Assembly (NCBI GenBank): GCA_014384025.1
Contig: JACNGQ010000233.1
Coordinates: forward strand, 1 to 57,127
Source of the DNA: Planctomycetota bacterium
GTDB taxonomy: Bacteria; Planctomycetota; Phycisphaerae; Sedimentisphaerales; Anaerobacaceae
Direction of reading: 5' to 3'
Length of the DNA: 57,127 nt
Shown here: positions 26,395 through 35,153 of the stretch, piece after piece
Position numbering within the stretch: position 1 is the first letter of the stretch
Layout of the letters: the number at the start of each line of letters is the position of its first letter
Notes under the pieces: generated by a model
The model's input: only the letters and a program-made list of their open reading frames with translations
Told to the model about the DNA's origin: nothing
Database searches by the model: none
Position numbers and translations under genes: made by a program

Positions 26395-27620
26395 GACGTG
26401 TTTCCTTTCACCCATTTGACACTGTGATCCCCAGTCACGGCAATAGTCTCGGCCGTAGAACTCAACTTAAAAATAGACCAGGGACCTTGAATAAAAGGAT
26501 ATTTTTCGAAGACAGTTTCGTTAATTTCAACTCCCATGCCATGCCCATCCGGCAGAACAAGATACCCGTTCTCAATTTCCAGAGCCTCGGATAATATCTC
26601 GTCAGCCAGCGGAAAGGAATACATCACCGGATGTTCCCTGTGCGAGTAACATGGGTATTCGAGCCACTCAACAACATTGTCGGGCCAGCAAACACCCAAC
26701 TGCCCGGCCGTTAATACTTCAAGGGTCGTGCCCCAGCTATGAAATGCAAATCGCAGCCCCTGTTTGCTGACACCTTCAAAGATTTCCTGGGCACTCGAGA
26801 AACCTCCCTGGCAAAGAACATCCATCTGAACATAATCAACCGCTTCTGAGTTAATCAGATCTTGAAAGCCCAAATCATCCGGTTCGTGTTCACCTGAAGC
26901 CAGTTTCACATCCGATTGGGCGTGCAATTTTCTGTACGCAGCATGGTCATCCGGCGGTAAAGGTTCTTCCAGCCAGACAGGATGATACTCCTTCATATCA
27001 TGAGCCAATTTCGCAATAGTCTCGAAGGAATAATTTTTGTCCCCCATCCTCCACCACGTATGAGCATCGACCATGAGTCCGGCATCAGGGCCTACAGCCT
27101 CCCGCATCATAGCAACAGTCTTGAGGTCCTTCTCCGGTCCGTTACCAGGGCGCATTTTGTACGCCGGAAATCCCATGTCTATGACAGCCTGTGCTTCTTC
27201 GGCATACTCCTCAGGTTCCATGTACATACCAGCACTGCCATACAGTTTGATTCTGTCACGCTGCCGGCCGCCAAGCAAAGCCGACAGTGTACATCCTTCA
27301 TACTTCGCCACAAGATCGAGTAACGCTATTTCAACAGCCTTATAGATTTTCATGACTTCCAGGTTTGCTGAAAAGCAAAATTCCTGCCAGAGCCGAGGGT
27401 CCTTGCCTATCAGAAAAGGTGCGATTGTCTGCTTTATTTCTCTATCTGCTCGCTCGTGAGCAGGGCCTGGAGCATATCCCTTCAAGCCAGAATCGGTGGT
27501 TATTCGAATCAACATTGCGTCTCTTTTTAAAATTGTCCGTTCTCCGGCCCAAAACTGCAATTTGACAGGCTCAGGCATTTGATAGGACATAAGAAAAGAG
27601 TCAACCTGCGTAATTTTCAA
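26391..27620 (-). CDS. Mandelate racemase/muconate lactonising-type sugar-acid dehydratase
   Basis: A 409-residue enolase-superfamily enzyme. Candidate active-site residues are Lys155 in AYKMRPGN (a KxR pair, not KxK), metal ligands Asp185 (VDAHTWW), Glu219 (WLEEPL) and Glu244 (SGEHE), Asp267 and the base His294 (FAFHSWGTT). This pattern fits acid-sugar dehydratases of the mandelate racemase subgroup, but the substrate cannot be named. It starts with TTG at 27620, behind a GAGGAAA box at 9 nt. It is coupled to the GntP permease by an ATGA overlap and follows the aldolase gene by 46 bases. A different enzyme from the GlucD-type one in the same operon, so the operon handles at least two acids. 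Confidence 0.8.
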   Translation of the reverse strand: MKITQVDSFLMSYQMPEPVKLQFWAGERTILKRDAMLIRITTDSGLKGYAPGPAHERADREIKQTIAPFLIGKDPRLWQEFCFSANLEVMKIYKAVEIALLDLVAKYEGCTLSALLGGRQRDRIKLYGSAGMYMEPEEYAEEAQAVIDMGFPAYKMRPGNGPEKDLKTVAMMREAVGPDAGLMVDAHTWWRMGDKNYSFETIAKLAHDMKEYHPVWLEEPLPPDDHAAYRKLHAQSDVKLASGEHEPDDLGFQDLINSEAVDYVQMDVLCQGGFSSAQEIFEGVSKQGLRFAFHSWGTTLEVLTAGQLGVCWPDNVVEWLEYPCYSHREHPVMYSFPLADEILSEALEIENGYLVLPDGHGMGVEINETVFEKYPFIQGPWSIFKLSSTAETIAVTGDHSVKWVKGNTS

Positions 27621-27666
27621 AGTTTGTTTCCTCGCTAATCCTCAAGATTAGATTTATATATGATTT

Positions 27667-28449
27667 CTATTTCCCTGTTTCGTGAGAGTTTTTCAGCTCA
27701 TTTAAACTCTCTGCCATTTTGCGGGCTCCAATCTGGACAAAACTCGAATCCGAACTACAGGCAATAAAACGAAATCCTAATTCATAGTACTTCTTAAATT
27801 CTTCGGGATTCTGTAGCAAGATACCGGCCGCCTTACCTTTTTTTGCGGCCGCATCAGCAGTGGCTTTAAGAGCATCCATAAATCTCGGATGGTCGGGCTG
27901 CCCGAAAACACCCAACGCAATTGAGAGATCCATCGGTCCAACAAACAGCACATCGATTTCGTCGATTGCCGCGACCGAATCCAGACTGTTTAGTATTTCT
28001 TCCGTTTCGATTTGGACGATGCAGACGAGGTTCTTCTTTTGATTGGCATAATATTCACTAAAATCAGAACCGAAATTTGTCGCCCTTACCATTCGAGCGA
28101 CACCTCTTATCCCATCCGGTGGATATCGGATTGCTTTTGCCGCCTGCCGGGCTTCCTCCAGGGTATTGATTCGAGGACACATAATACCTTCTGCGCCTAA
28201 ATCCAGAATCCGATGGAAACGCTGTCTCTGATAAGATTCAACCCTGACAAAGGTTGCAGCAGGCGTGTGCTCCAATGCCTGCAACTGCTGTAATATCTGA
28301 GCTTCAGAACCCGACCCATGTTCAATATCTATGAGGACCCAATCAAATCCCGACATACCTACTATTTCAGATGTGAGCGATGACCCAAGATTTAACCAGC
28401 ATCCAATCAAAGTTTCGCCGTTGTATATACGCGCCTTGATGTTCTTCAT
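27667..28449 (-). CDS. HpcH/HpaI-type class II aldolase (GarL-like)
   Basis: A 260-residue metal-dependent aldolase. Compared with E. coli GarL the key residues are present: base His44 (DIEHG), Arg69 (FVRVES), and metal ligands Glu148 (VQIETEE) and Asp174 (GPMDLS). GarL splits 5-keto-4-deoxyglucarate (and 2-keto-3-deoxyglucarate) into pyruvate and tartronate semialdehyde, exactly the step needed after the glucarate dehydratase of this operon and before GarR. The start ATG has GGAGATG just upstream. The gene lies 95 bases after the exported protein gene and 46 before the dehydratase. Other members of the family use HHED or KDR-type acids, so GarL activity is inferred from context. Confidence 0.85.
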   Translation of the reverse strand: MKNIKARIYNGETLIGCWLNLGSSLTSEIVGMSGFDWVLIDIEHGSGSEAQILQQLQALEHTPAATFVRVESYQRQRFHRILDLGAEGIMCPRINTLEEARQAAKAIRYPPDGIRGVARMVRATNFGSDFSEYYANQKKNLVCIVQIETEEILNSLDSVAAIDEIDVLFVGPMDLSIALGVFGQPDHPRFMDALKATADAAAKKGKAAGILLQNPEEFKKYYELGFRFIACSSDSSFVQIGARKMAESLNELKNSHETGK

Positions 28450-28544
28450 TGCATCTCCAGTTCTGGTCTATTGGAATAGTGATTGAGCAAAAGCCGCCCT
28501 GTATTATATAGAACCGCAAGACATATCGGCTTAGCCGCATTGTT

Positions 28545-29567
28545 TTATGCCATCCATGTTCGAGCGCGACCTTTGCGCTTAATCTCAGCGATGATGTCAC
28601 GGGTAATAAGCGCGTCTTCACGAACCTGGAAGTCAAACATGCCAACATTGGCGAAATCCGCTCCATTTTCAAATGCAAATCTGAAGCCCTTTTGCGGGCG
28701 TATGGCTCCGGCCGCTAAAACCTTAAAGGCAATCCAGGGTTTCCTGACGTTTTTCATGAACCCGATTGTCTCCTCAGGCCTGGAACACCACATATTATCG
28801 TGAGGCGGCAATCCACGCTTGGGACGTTCGGGCTTTGGTGTGGCTGACCAATAATCTCCACTGTGCAGTGTCTTCATATAGAAGTCCACATTAACGCATG
28901 CCTTTTCCAGGGCCATTGGCACTTCAAGAGAATGGCAGGCACAACCGGCAATCAGCCCATTTTTCTTGATAAAATCAACAGCTTTGGCCAGCAGATCCAC
29001 GCGTTTATTCCTGACCCAGTTGTCACCTATGCCCCCATGTATAAAGGCACCGACTGCACCATTATCGATTGCCGTTTGAATCGAACCGTAAAGGTCATAG
29101 GTTTTAGGATAAGTTTGGGCAATCCACTGAATCTTTCCGCCCCATTCATTACGATACCGGTTATACACTCGAATAGTTGGGTCCTCACCGAAGGCGTAGG
29201 GGCTGTTGACAGGCCCTATCATCGTGTTGATACCGCATTCTTCACATATTTGCCATGTCTCAATAATCTTTTTGTCTGTGAAGTAGTGCCTCATCAACGA
29301 GGCAACGTAAATCAAATCACGGTCATGGGCACTGCCGATTATTAAATTACCTCCGCAAATCAGACGGCTGATGTTGATATGCTTAATCCTGCCCATCGGC
29401 ATATCTATATCTGTGCTTTTCTGTAGGGATGGTGTTTGTTCATCTGTTCCCTGAGCGGTTGATTTGGCTGAAAGAACATGTTCATTATGACCTGCCGCCA
29501 ATGACAGGCCGGCAGAAGCTGCTAAAGACCTCTTTATAAACAGACGGCGATTCACGGTTTTGGCCAT
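28545..29567 (-). CDS. Exported TIM-barrel-like protein of unknown function, first gene of the aldarate operon
   Basis: The ATG at 29567 gives a 340-residue protein with a twin-arginine-like leader (NRRLFIKRSLAASAGLSLAA). The mature part begins INISRLICGGNLIIGSAHDR and then alternates strands and helices (GINTMIGPVNSPY, AIDNGAVGAFIHGGIGD, WIAFKVLAAGAIRP), as in an (alpha/beta)8 barrel; distant aldo/keto-reductase resemblance is possible but no catalytic tetrad is evident. Similar exported proteins occur in planctomycetes without a function. A strong promoter at 29602-29630 lies just upstream, making this the leader gene of the minus-strand operon. An exported protein heading a catabolic operon suggests an early, extracytoplasmic step. 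Confidence 0.6.
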   Translation of the reverse strand: MAKTVNRRLFIKRSLAASAGLSLAAGHNEHVLSAKSTAQGTDEQTPSLQKSTDIDMPMGRIKHINISRLICGGNLIIGSAHDRDLIYVASLMRHYFTDKKIIETWQICEECGINTMIGPVNSPYAFGEDPTIRVYNRYRNEWGGKIQWIAQTYPKTYDLYGSIQTAIDNGAVGAFIHGGIGDNWVRNKRVDLLAKAVDFIKKNGLIAGCACHSLEVPMALEKACVNVDFYMKTLHSGDYWSATPKPERPKRGLPPHDNMWCSRPEETIGFMKNVRKPWIAFKVLAAGAIRPQKGFRFAFENGADFANVGMFDFQVREDALITRDIIAEIKRKGRARTWMA

Positions 29568-29601
29568 AAAACAATCCTGTGGTTGCTTTACATCAATGAT
29601 G

Positions 29602-29630
29602 AGTGTATCACGGTAGCTAATATCTGTCAA
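29602..29630 (-). promoter_or_regulatory. Sigma70-type promoter of the aldarate operon
   Basis: On the minus strand TTGACA (29630-29625) and TACACT (29607-29602) are exactly 17 bases apart, with a start of transcription about 28 bases before the ATG at 29567. It separates the operon below from larA and its upstream genes. Confidence 0.65.
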
Positions 29631-29684
29631 CTATGAACGCATGAAATTTAGCTGAAAGACTCGTTCGTGCAATGTTATATCATC

Positions 29685-30968
29685 TCACATTAGGCTGTCA
29701 TGAGATATATAGGGAATTGTCTGAGGTCCTTCAGGTAGAATACAAATGGAAGCATCCCGCCCATATTTGTGCAGAAGCTCTTCGACTGTTTCTTCTACTT
29801 TTGAACATGGTTTGAGAAGAGCACGCTCAATTTGCTCATCGCTGAGATTGTGACTGTAGAAATAAACATCCGCTTTCTGTAAGATTAAACCATGAAGCTG
29901 TACCTGCCACATATCGTGTCTGAAGTAACCTTCCTGGCGGATTGTTCTCAGCAGAGATTCATAGCTGTCGGCCTCAGACAGTAACTTGCTATATTCTCCA
30001 TGGTCGGGGATTCCATCCCAGCAGTCAGCCACCACTACAATGCTGCCGCCTTTCTTAACGATCCGTGCGGCCGCACTCATACCTTTAATAGTCTGGTACA
30101 GATTCAAGTCCAATGGATACCCTGAATTGCTGGTAATAACAATGTCGTACGGTTTCTCCACGGCAGCCATTGCATTTTTCTTTACATAGGCGCAACCCTG
30201 TTCGTGTGCTTTGTAAAAGTCACCGGAAAAGATGGCTGTAATTTCCTTTTTTCTGTTGAGCGCCACGTTCAATAAAAAACTCGGCGGCACCAGTGACGCG
30301 GCTTGTCGTATCTCTTCGTATATGGGATTGCCGGCTGTCACACCCCATGTCGCCTTCGGGTGATCTACGTTTTTCACACTATGGTTTCTAAGTACAGTTT
30401 CCAGCAAAGCCAGCCCGGGCATGACAGCCTTGCCGCCACCCGAAAAACCAGCGAAGATATGCGGCTCTATGAAACCGGTCACAATTCGAGTATCACAGTC
30501 CAGATATTCTTTATGAAGCCGGATTTCATTTCCGCTACTCGTAGCCCCAACAGTTTTGTGTGAAGGCTGATCCAGGGCATCATTCTGGATAATCCGATAC
30601 CTCCTCAATACATCATCTCCCAACATCTCCCGAAGCTCCGCTTCCGTATTTGCTCGATGGGTGCCGGTAGCGTTAAAGAACAATATCCGTTCGTCGGGAA
30701 TATTACCAAGCTCCTGTAAAAGAATCGGTAAGATAATTTGATAAGGTGTCGGGCGGGTGATGTCATTGAAAACAATACCTACTGTGCTCGATTGTCTGAC
30801 TAAATCTCGCAGGGGCTTAGAATCTATCGGTCTAAGTAATGCATCTTCTATTGCAGCAGCCTGGTCCGGCAGAGCTTCTCTATACATGGGCTCCACGACA
30901 TCGACGTTCAGAGAATCGGAGAGGTTAATATTCAGCCCTGTCTTGCCATAATCCAACTTTATTTTCAT
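29685..30968 (-). CDS. larA: LarA-type nickel-pincer racemase/epimerase
   Basis: A 427-residue protein aligning well with lactate racemase LarA, which uses a covalently bound nickel-pincer nucleotide to swap stereochemistry at a 2-hydroxyacid carbon. Counterparts of the known residues are present: Arg72 (DITRPTP), His104 (GTHR), His170 and cofactor-binding Lys180 (PHIFAGFSGGGK), His196 (LRNHS), Gln292 and Lys295 (YQTIKG). Spacing from the Lactobacillus plantarum enzyme is off by only 3-4 residues. The cofactor makers LarB, LarC and LarE are not in the window. Its position 12 bases after a dehydrogenase and within a uronate/aldarate locus suggests a sugar-acid 2-epimerase and not lactate racemase; this is inference. 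Confidence 0.85.
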   Translation of the reverse strand: MKIKLDYGKTGLNINLSDSLNVDVVEPMYREALPDQAAAIEDALLRPIDSKPLRDLVRQSSTVGIVFNDITRPTPYQIILPILLQELGNIPDERILFFNATGTHRANTEAELREMLGDDVLRRYRIIQNDALDQPSHKTVGATSSGNEIRLHKEYLDCDTRIVTGFIEPHIFAGFSGGGKAVMPGLALLETVLRNHSVKNVDHPKATWGVTAGNPIYEEIRQAASLVPPSFLLNVALNRKKEITAIFSGDFYKAHEQGCAYVKKNAMAAVEKPYDIVITSNSGYPLDLNLYQTIKGMSAAARIVKKGGSIVVVADCWDGIPDHGEYSKLLSEADSYESLLRTIRQEGYFRHDMWQVQLHGLILQKADVYFYSHNLSDEQIERALLKPCSKVEETVEELLHKYGRDASICILPEGPQTIPYISHDSLM

Positions 30969-30980
30969 AGCTTCAGATTC

Positions 30981-32252
30981 CTATTTCACGTTCTTAATCA
31001 GTGCAAGGTTTCCGTCCCGTGCCGCTTCTAATATCGGTCCCATATAGTCATCTATCATCTCAACCGTAAGCGGCACAGGCATATTCTGGAGCTTCATCTT
31101 TAGCTGAGGATTTTTGGCGGCTGTCAGGGCTCGGTCGATATGCTGCCGGCTGAATCCATCAACATCGCTGAGCCGTATAGGATAGCTTATCCTTCGAGCC
31201 AGCTCAAACATACCCTCGGCCACAGCAACCCCAAGGTCCCTTCCTTTAAGGGATTCAATATCGGCGTCTATGAGCGCTGCCTGCTGATAGATTTTACCGA
31301 TAACGCGCAACGAATGTTCAATGGCCGGGGCAAAAAAGACTGTGTAGTACGGATTCATAATAGCGCAGGCCCGTCCGTGCGGAAGAATATCCACCAAGGA
31401 GAAGCTGGTCAAGTGTCCCCCATTGGTTCCGCCTATCATAATGGAATATCCGCCCAAATCTGTGGCCAGGCAGAGTGCTTCCCGTGCTTCTTTGTCCTTA
31501 GGATTGTCGATTGCCAGCGGCAGGTAATTGACCGCCAAATAAATGCAGGCGGAGGCCACTTCTTCGATCTTGTCGTAGCCGGGCTTGCCAACAGCTCCGT
31601 AAAGAACCTCCAGCGAGTGCGAGATACCGTCGAGTGCTCCATCGGCGGTCAGGTCCAGGGGTGTACTGTATGTTACCTTATAGTCGAAGACTGGAAAAGC
31701 AGGCACAATTGCATCATCCACAATCAACTTCTTCTGGCCCGTTGAGACTTCTGTGATGTTCGAGTACTTTGTCAGGTGGGCCGCAGAACTGGCAACAGTC
31801 TGAATAGCCATGTGTGTAGTAAGAGACTTACCCCTGTCATGCAATGCTTTTGTGACAAGCCCCATCCCAAAATATGCGTCGATATCACCGTCGAGTGTAC
31901 GAAGAACATCAGCGGCCTTTACAGCATCGATTGTGCTGCCACCGCCGAAACTTATCACCACATCGGCCTTAATCTCTCTCAGGCTGTCCGCAATTCGAAA
32001 CAGGTCTTCTCTCGGACAGTTCGGTCTGGCACCTCTGATTTCTGCGACAAGATTCACTGCGGACTTAGCCAAAGAGTCGCGAATAATCCCCACATAATCA
32101 TCGCTACCCTTAAATGAGTCACGAACCAGCGCCGCGTTCTTACCTGCAGAAGCAACCACTTGCCCTACTTTCGAAAGGACATCCGTGCCGAACAGATATG
32201 AATTTCCTTTGAACTCGTGCAACAAAGCACGTGCTTTCTCAAAATCGGTCAT
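30981..32252 (-). CDS. Iron-containing alcohol dehydrogenase
   Basis: A 423-residue group III alcohol dehydrogenase. The nucleotide loop is SFGGGSTIDA (about 101-110) and the metal ligands are Asp208 and His212 in DGISHSLE, His280 in GGTNGGHLTSF and His292 in DILPHGR. Members reduce aldehydes or ketones, or oxidise secondary alcohols, with NAD(P). The start has AGAGGAA at good distance. It lies 40 bases after the SDR and 12 bases before larA, so these four genes probably form a second transcription unit headed by uxaE. In this setting the substrate may be a ketouronate or aldonate, replacing UxaB or UxuB, which are absent. Confidence 0.85.
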   Translation of the reverse strand: MTDFEKARALLHEFKGNSYLFGTDVLSKVGQVVASAGKNAALVRDSFKGSDDYVGIIRDSLAKSAVNLVAEIRGARPNCPREDLFRIADSLREIKADVVISFGGGSTIDAVKAADVLRTLDGDIDAYFGMGLVTKALHDRGKSLTTHMAIQTVASSAAHLTKYSNITEVSTGQKKLIVDDAIVPAFPVFDYKVTYSTPLDLTADGALDGISHSLEVLYGAVGKPGYDKIEEVASACIYLAVNYLPLAIDNPKDKEAREALCLATDLGGYSIMIGGTNGGHLTSFSLVDILPHGRACAIMNPYYTVFFAPAIEHSLRVIGKIYQQAALIDADIESLKGRDLGVAVAEGMFELARRISYPIRLSDVDGFSRQHIDRALTAAKNPQLKMKLQNMPVPLTVEMIDDYMGPILEAARDGNLALIKNVK

Positions 32253-32292
32253 GTTTTGGTTCCTCTATACTTGTATCTCAAGCCTCATTTAG

Positions 32293-33114
32293 TCAATTCA
32301 TTTCAAATCCGCCGTCAATATTCAGCGTCTGTCCGGTCATATAATCCGAATCCGGCGAACATAAAAAAGCAACAACACCAGCCACTTCCTCAGGACTGCC
32401 AGCCCTTTTTAATGCAGTTCGTTCAATGAATGATTTCATTGACTCACCCGGCGCAAGGCCGGATATACGTCCCCTATCCTGGTCGATTTGTTCCCACATT
32501 GGTGTGGGAATGACACCGGGGCATACGGCATTGACATTGATATTATACTTAGCAAAGGCCAGAGCGGCAGATTGTGTGATGCTGATAATCCCAGCCTTGC
32601 TCGCCGCATAAGGCACTTGCTCGGCTCTGCCGTGCCGTCCGGAGATTGAGGAAAAGTTCACAATCTTCCCGTAACTGCGATTTGCGTGCCCTGTTGATTT
32701 GACTTGCTCTGGAACTTGCTTTATCATCTGGCGGCCAACGGCCTGAATAATGAAAGTCGTCCCTTTCAGGTTGGTATCAACAACGCGGTCCCATTCCTGC
32801 TCGGTTAGCTCCAAAAAGGGCCCCGTTTGTGCCACACCTGCGGCATTCACGAGAATGTCGATTCTGCCGAATTCAGCCACAGCACGATCAATCATCGGCT
32901 GAATCTCAGCAATATTGGCAATGTCAATCTGACAGGCCAATGCGCGGCGATTTAACACCCGAATTTCATCAGCGGTCTGTTCAGCAGTCTTTGGATTCAT
33001 GTCCGCAACAACGACGTTTGCACCTTCCTCGGTCAGGCGCAACGCCACAGCCTTGCCGATTCCCTGGCCGGCACCGGTAACGATTGCTGTTTTTTCACTT
33101 AAACGCTGCTCCAT
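32293..33114 (-). CDS. SDR-family oxidoreductase
   Basis: A 273-residue classical short-chain dehydrogenase. TGAGQGIG (about 13-20) binds NAD(P), ADMN after strand 2 suggests NAD preference, NAAG follows, and the catalytic Ser156, Tyr169 and Lys173 (YAASK) are in place. The C-terminal SDYMTGQTLNIDGG is the usual tetramer end. It lies 84 bases after uxaE and 40 before the iron dehydrogenase. A ketouronate, deoxyketo-uronate (KduD/DEH reductase) or aldonate substrate is likely from context but not shown by sequence. Confidence 0.85.
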   Translation of the reverse strand: MEQRLSEKTAIVTGAGQGIGKAVALRLTEEGANVVVADMNPKTAEQTADEIRVLNRRALACQIDIANIAEIQPMIDRAVAEFGRIDILVNAAGVAQTGPFLELTEQEWDRVVDTNLKGTTFIIQAVGRQMIKQVPEQVKSTGHANRSYGKIVNFSSISGRHGRAEQVPYAASKAGIISITQSAALAFAKYNINVNAVCPGVIPTPMWEQIDQDRGRISGLAPGESMKSFIERTALKRAGSPEEVAGVVAFLCSPDSDYMTGQTLNIDGGFEMN

Positions 33115-33198
33115 TGCATTATTTCCTAATTACGTACCATATCATACGAAAAGCAAACCGGTTACTCAAAACATCTCTGAATTCCTTAAGAGACTTCT

Positions 33199-34935
33199 TT
33201 ATGTTCGATGAAAGACGTCCGTCGCCACTTCACAAAGGTAGCTGCAAATGCGATTCTGATATTCTCTATAGAAATCTGCCGACAGGTCATAAAACTTCTC
33301 GCGGTGAATAAACTGTCCTTTTTGGTTACGTTTGCCCACAGAAGCAAAATTGTAATAGTGAAAAACCGTATGATCAGGTGAACGTTCCCGATTATCACCT
33401 GTCTCATACCGTTCTAAACATTGTGCGGCAAAATCTGAACCGGCTGCAGCTTCACGGCGCGCATAGTCAAGTGTGTCATCCCACCAAAAACGAAACCTCT
33501 CGGATTCTACATCCTTCATCGTCTCAGCGAATATCACCTGCGAGAAAGGAGATATCTTAAAGTGTATATTACCTTGTGCAGCTCGGCCGATGGCCCGCCG
33601 GGTCGCCGGTTTAAGATCATCGCCCGAATGACAATCCAGCATAAATCCAAACTCACAAGCGATTTCATAATGCCCCCGAATGCGTTTCTCTAAAGCGACA
33701 AGGCCGTCCTGCCCTCTGTAGTCCGAACCTTTTTCTACTCCAAAATTTGGAGCTATATGTGTCACGGGTATCCCCCGCCTTTGCAGTTCAAGTATTAGAA
33801 ACATCAACTCTCTCTCTGTTGTCAAGCAGGTAAATGCATCTACACCCGAAGGCGTCTCATCAATGCTAAGCTCGAGATCGAAAGAGACCTCATTCCTTAC
33901 CGCTCTGATATGATTGGATAGTTCCTCAACTGCGTTCAGGGCAGTCCAGTATTTACCTACCAACCGTCCGACAGATGCTTTATCCAACTGGTACTGTTGC
34001 CCGGGTAAACACCTCTGACTGTGATAAGCAACGACTTCTTTTTGTAGCTTCGGCTGACAAATATGATTGGCAAGATAGTCCTCGGCTGCGGTTTTAGAGC
34101 TAACCTTCATTGCATCATAATCCAGGATATCAGACACATCCAGAGTAAAAAAAGTGTAACGGCGAGCTGCTTCTATAATGCGTTTGGCACGAATGATATC
34201 ATCGGCACTGCGCCTTACGGTTATGTGGTCTGCATCGGCACCGAACGCCGGAGAAGAAGAGGCCTTGAGTGCTTCCAGCACACCGGCCACCCAGAGCCCT
34301 TCGAAAGTGCTGCCGGTGTGCCCTTCCTCGACCCGGCCAAAATTGGCCAAGTAATTAAAGCGTGGCGGCCGGCAAGCCAGTATGTCCTGAAGCAGATTTA
34401 CTTCACGAACTGAGTTCTGAATCGGGTTGGCCTGAAAATTATATTTGTTCATCGCCTGCCACACACCCTGCCAGGCGGCAGTTGACATTCTCGAACCAAC
34501 ACCTAATCTTGGTACGGCGCCGAGTGCTTTAGGGCCCCTTTTCGGCCTTATCAGAGTGACATAGCGGTCAATAGTCTCGGCATCTGTACGATACGCGGCC
34601 AGATGAGTTCCATTTTCAAGAGAGCGGGTGCCAATCGGCTCTCCCATGATGGTATCTTTACTATCGGTTCCAAGCTGAATAAATACCTGCTGACCATCCA
34701 CAAGTCCGGCGAGGAAGAACATACTTTTTCTATATTCGGCACAAGACCCGGCATATACAACACAACGTTTATCAACAGGCAATGGGTACCCTTCCCTGGC
34801 TGCTTGTAACACAGAGTTCCAGTGGGATTCGCCCACAGCCGAAACTGTGCTCCAGGCACTTGCGGCTTCCCAGGTCGCAGTGTCCAATATCGCAGGATTC
34901 TTCCGTGGATCTATTTCTATTTTCTCGAATCTCAT
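33199..34935 (-). CDS. uxaE: Tagaturonate/fructuronate epimerase UxaE
   Basis: A 578-residue protein resembling UxaE (Thermotoga TM0440 group), which interconverts D-tagaturonate and D-fructuronate and so joins galacturonate and glucuronate catabolism. Recognisable blocks are VPRLGVGSRMSTAAW, NFGRVEEGHTG, LELSIDETPSGVDAFT, HIAPNFGVEKGSDYRGQD and LDCHSGDDLKPATR, with histidine and acid residues fit to bind a metal. The ATG at 34935 is preferred to one at 34950 because AGGTG lies before it. The next genes (SDR, iron dehydrogenase, LarA) follow on the same strand. A palindrome at 35018-35039 lies in its upstream region. Confidence 0.8.
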   Translation of the reverse strand: MRFEKIEIDPRKNPAILDTATWEAASAWSTVSAVGESHWNSVLQAAREGYPLPVDKRCVVYAGSCAEYRKSMFFLAGLVDGQQVFIQLGTDSKDTIMGEPIGTRSLENGTHLAAYRTDAETIDRYVTLIRPKRGPKALGAVPRLGVGSRMSTAAWQGVWQAMNKYNFQANPIQNSVREVNLLQDILACRPPRFNYLANFGRVEEGHTGSTFEGLWVAGVLEALKASSSPAFGADADHITVRRSADDIIRAKRIIEAARRYTFFTLDVSDILDYDAMKVSSKTAAEDYLANHICQPKLQKEVVAYHSQRCLPGQQYQLDKASVGRLVGKYWTALNAVEELSNHIRAVRNEVSFDLELSIDETPSGVDAFTCLTTERELMFLILELQRRGIPVTHIAPNFGVEKGSDYRGQDGLVALEKRIRGHYEIACEFGFMLDCHSGDDLKPATRRAIGRAAQGNIHFKISPFSQVIFAETMKDVESERFRFWWDDTLDYARREAAAGSDFAAQCLERYETGDNRERSPDHTVFHYYNFASVGKRNQKGQFIHREKFYDLSADFYREYQNRICSYLCEVATDVFHRT

Positions 34936-35017
34936 TTCGACACCTATCATAGAGCAAATCCAAATGAATACATATAGAAAATAAAAAAGTGTTGCTCAAA
35001 ACATAAACATAAACTAT

Positions 35018-35039
35018 AAATTTCACCAAGGTAAAATTT
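35018..35039. promoter_or_regulatory. 22-bp palindrome, possible operator between divergent genes
   Basis: AAATTT-c-ACC-aa-GGT-a-AAATTT: arms match except at one position and in the two central bases. It lies between the divergent uxaE (minus) and transporter (plus) genes, 83 and 115 bases from their starts. This is where a dimeric sugar-acid repressor would bind both promoters. No regulator gene is nearby. Confidence 0.4.
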
Positions 35040-35153
35040 GTCGGATACGGTAATTAGTAAGCAGTGAATATTGAGTTGTGAGTATCCAAATTATCTATAT
35101 GACCAATTAGACACTCACAAATTAACCAATTAACCACAGCGCCGGACAGCTAC

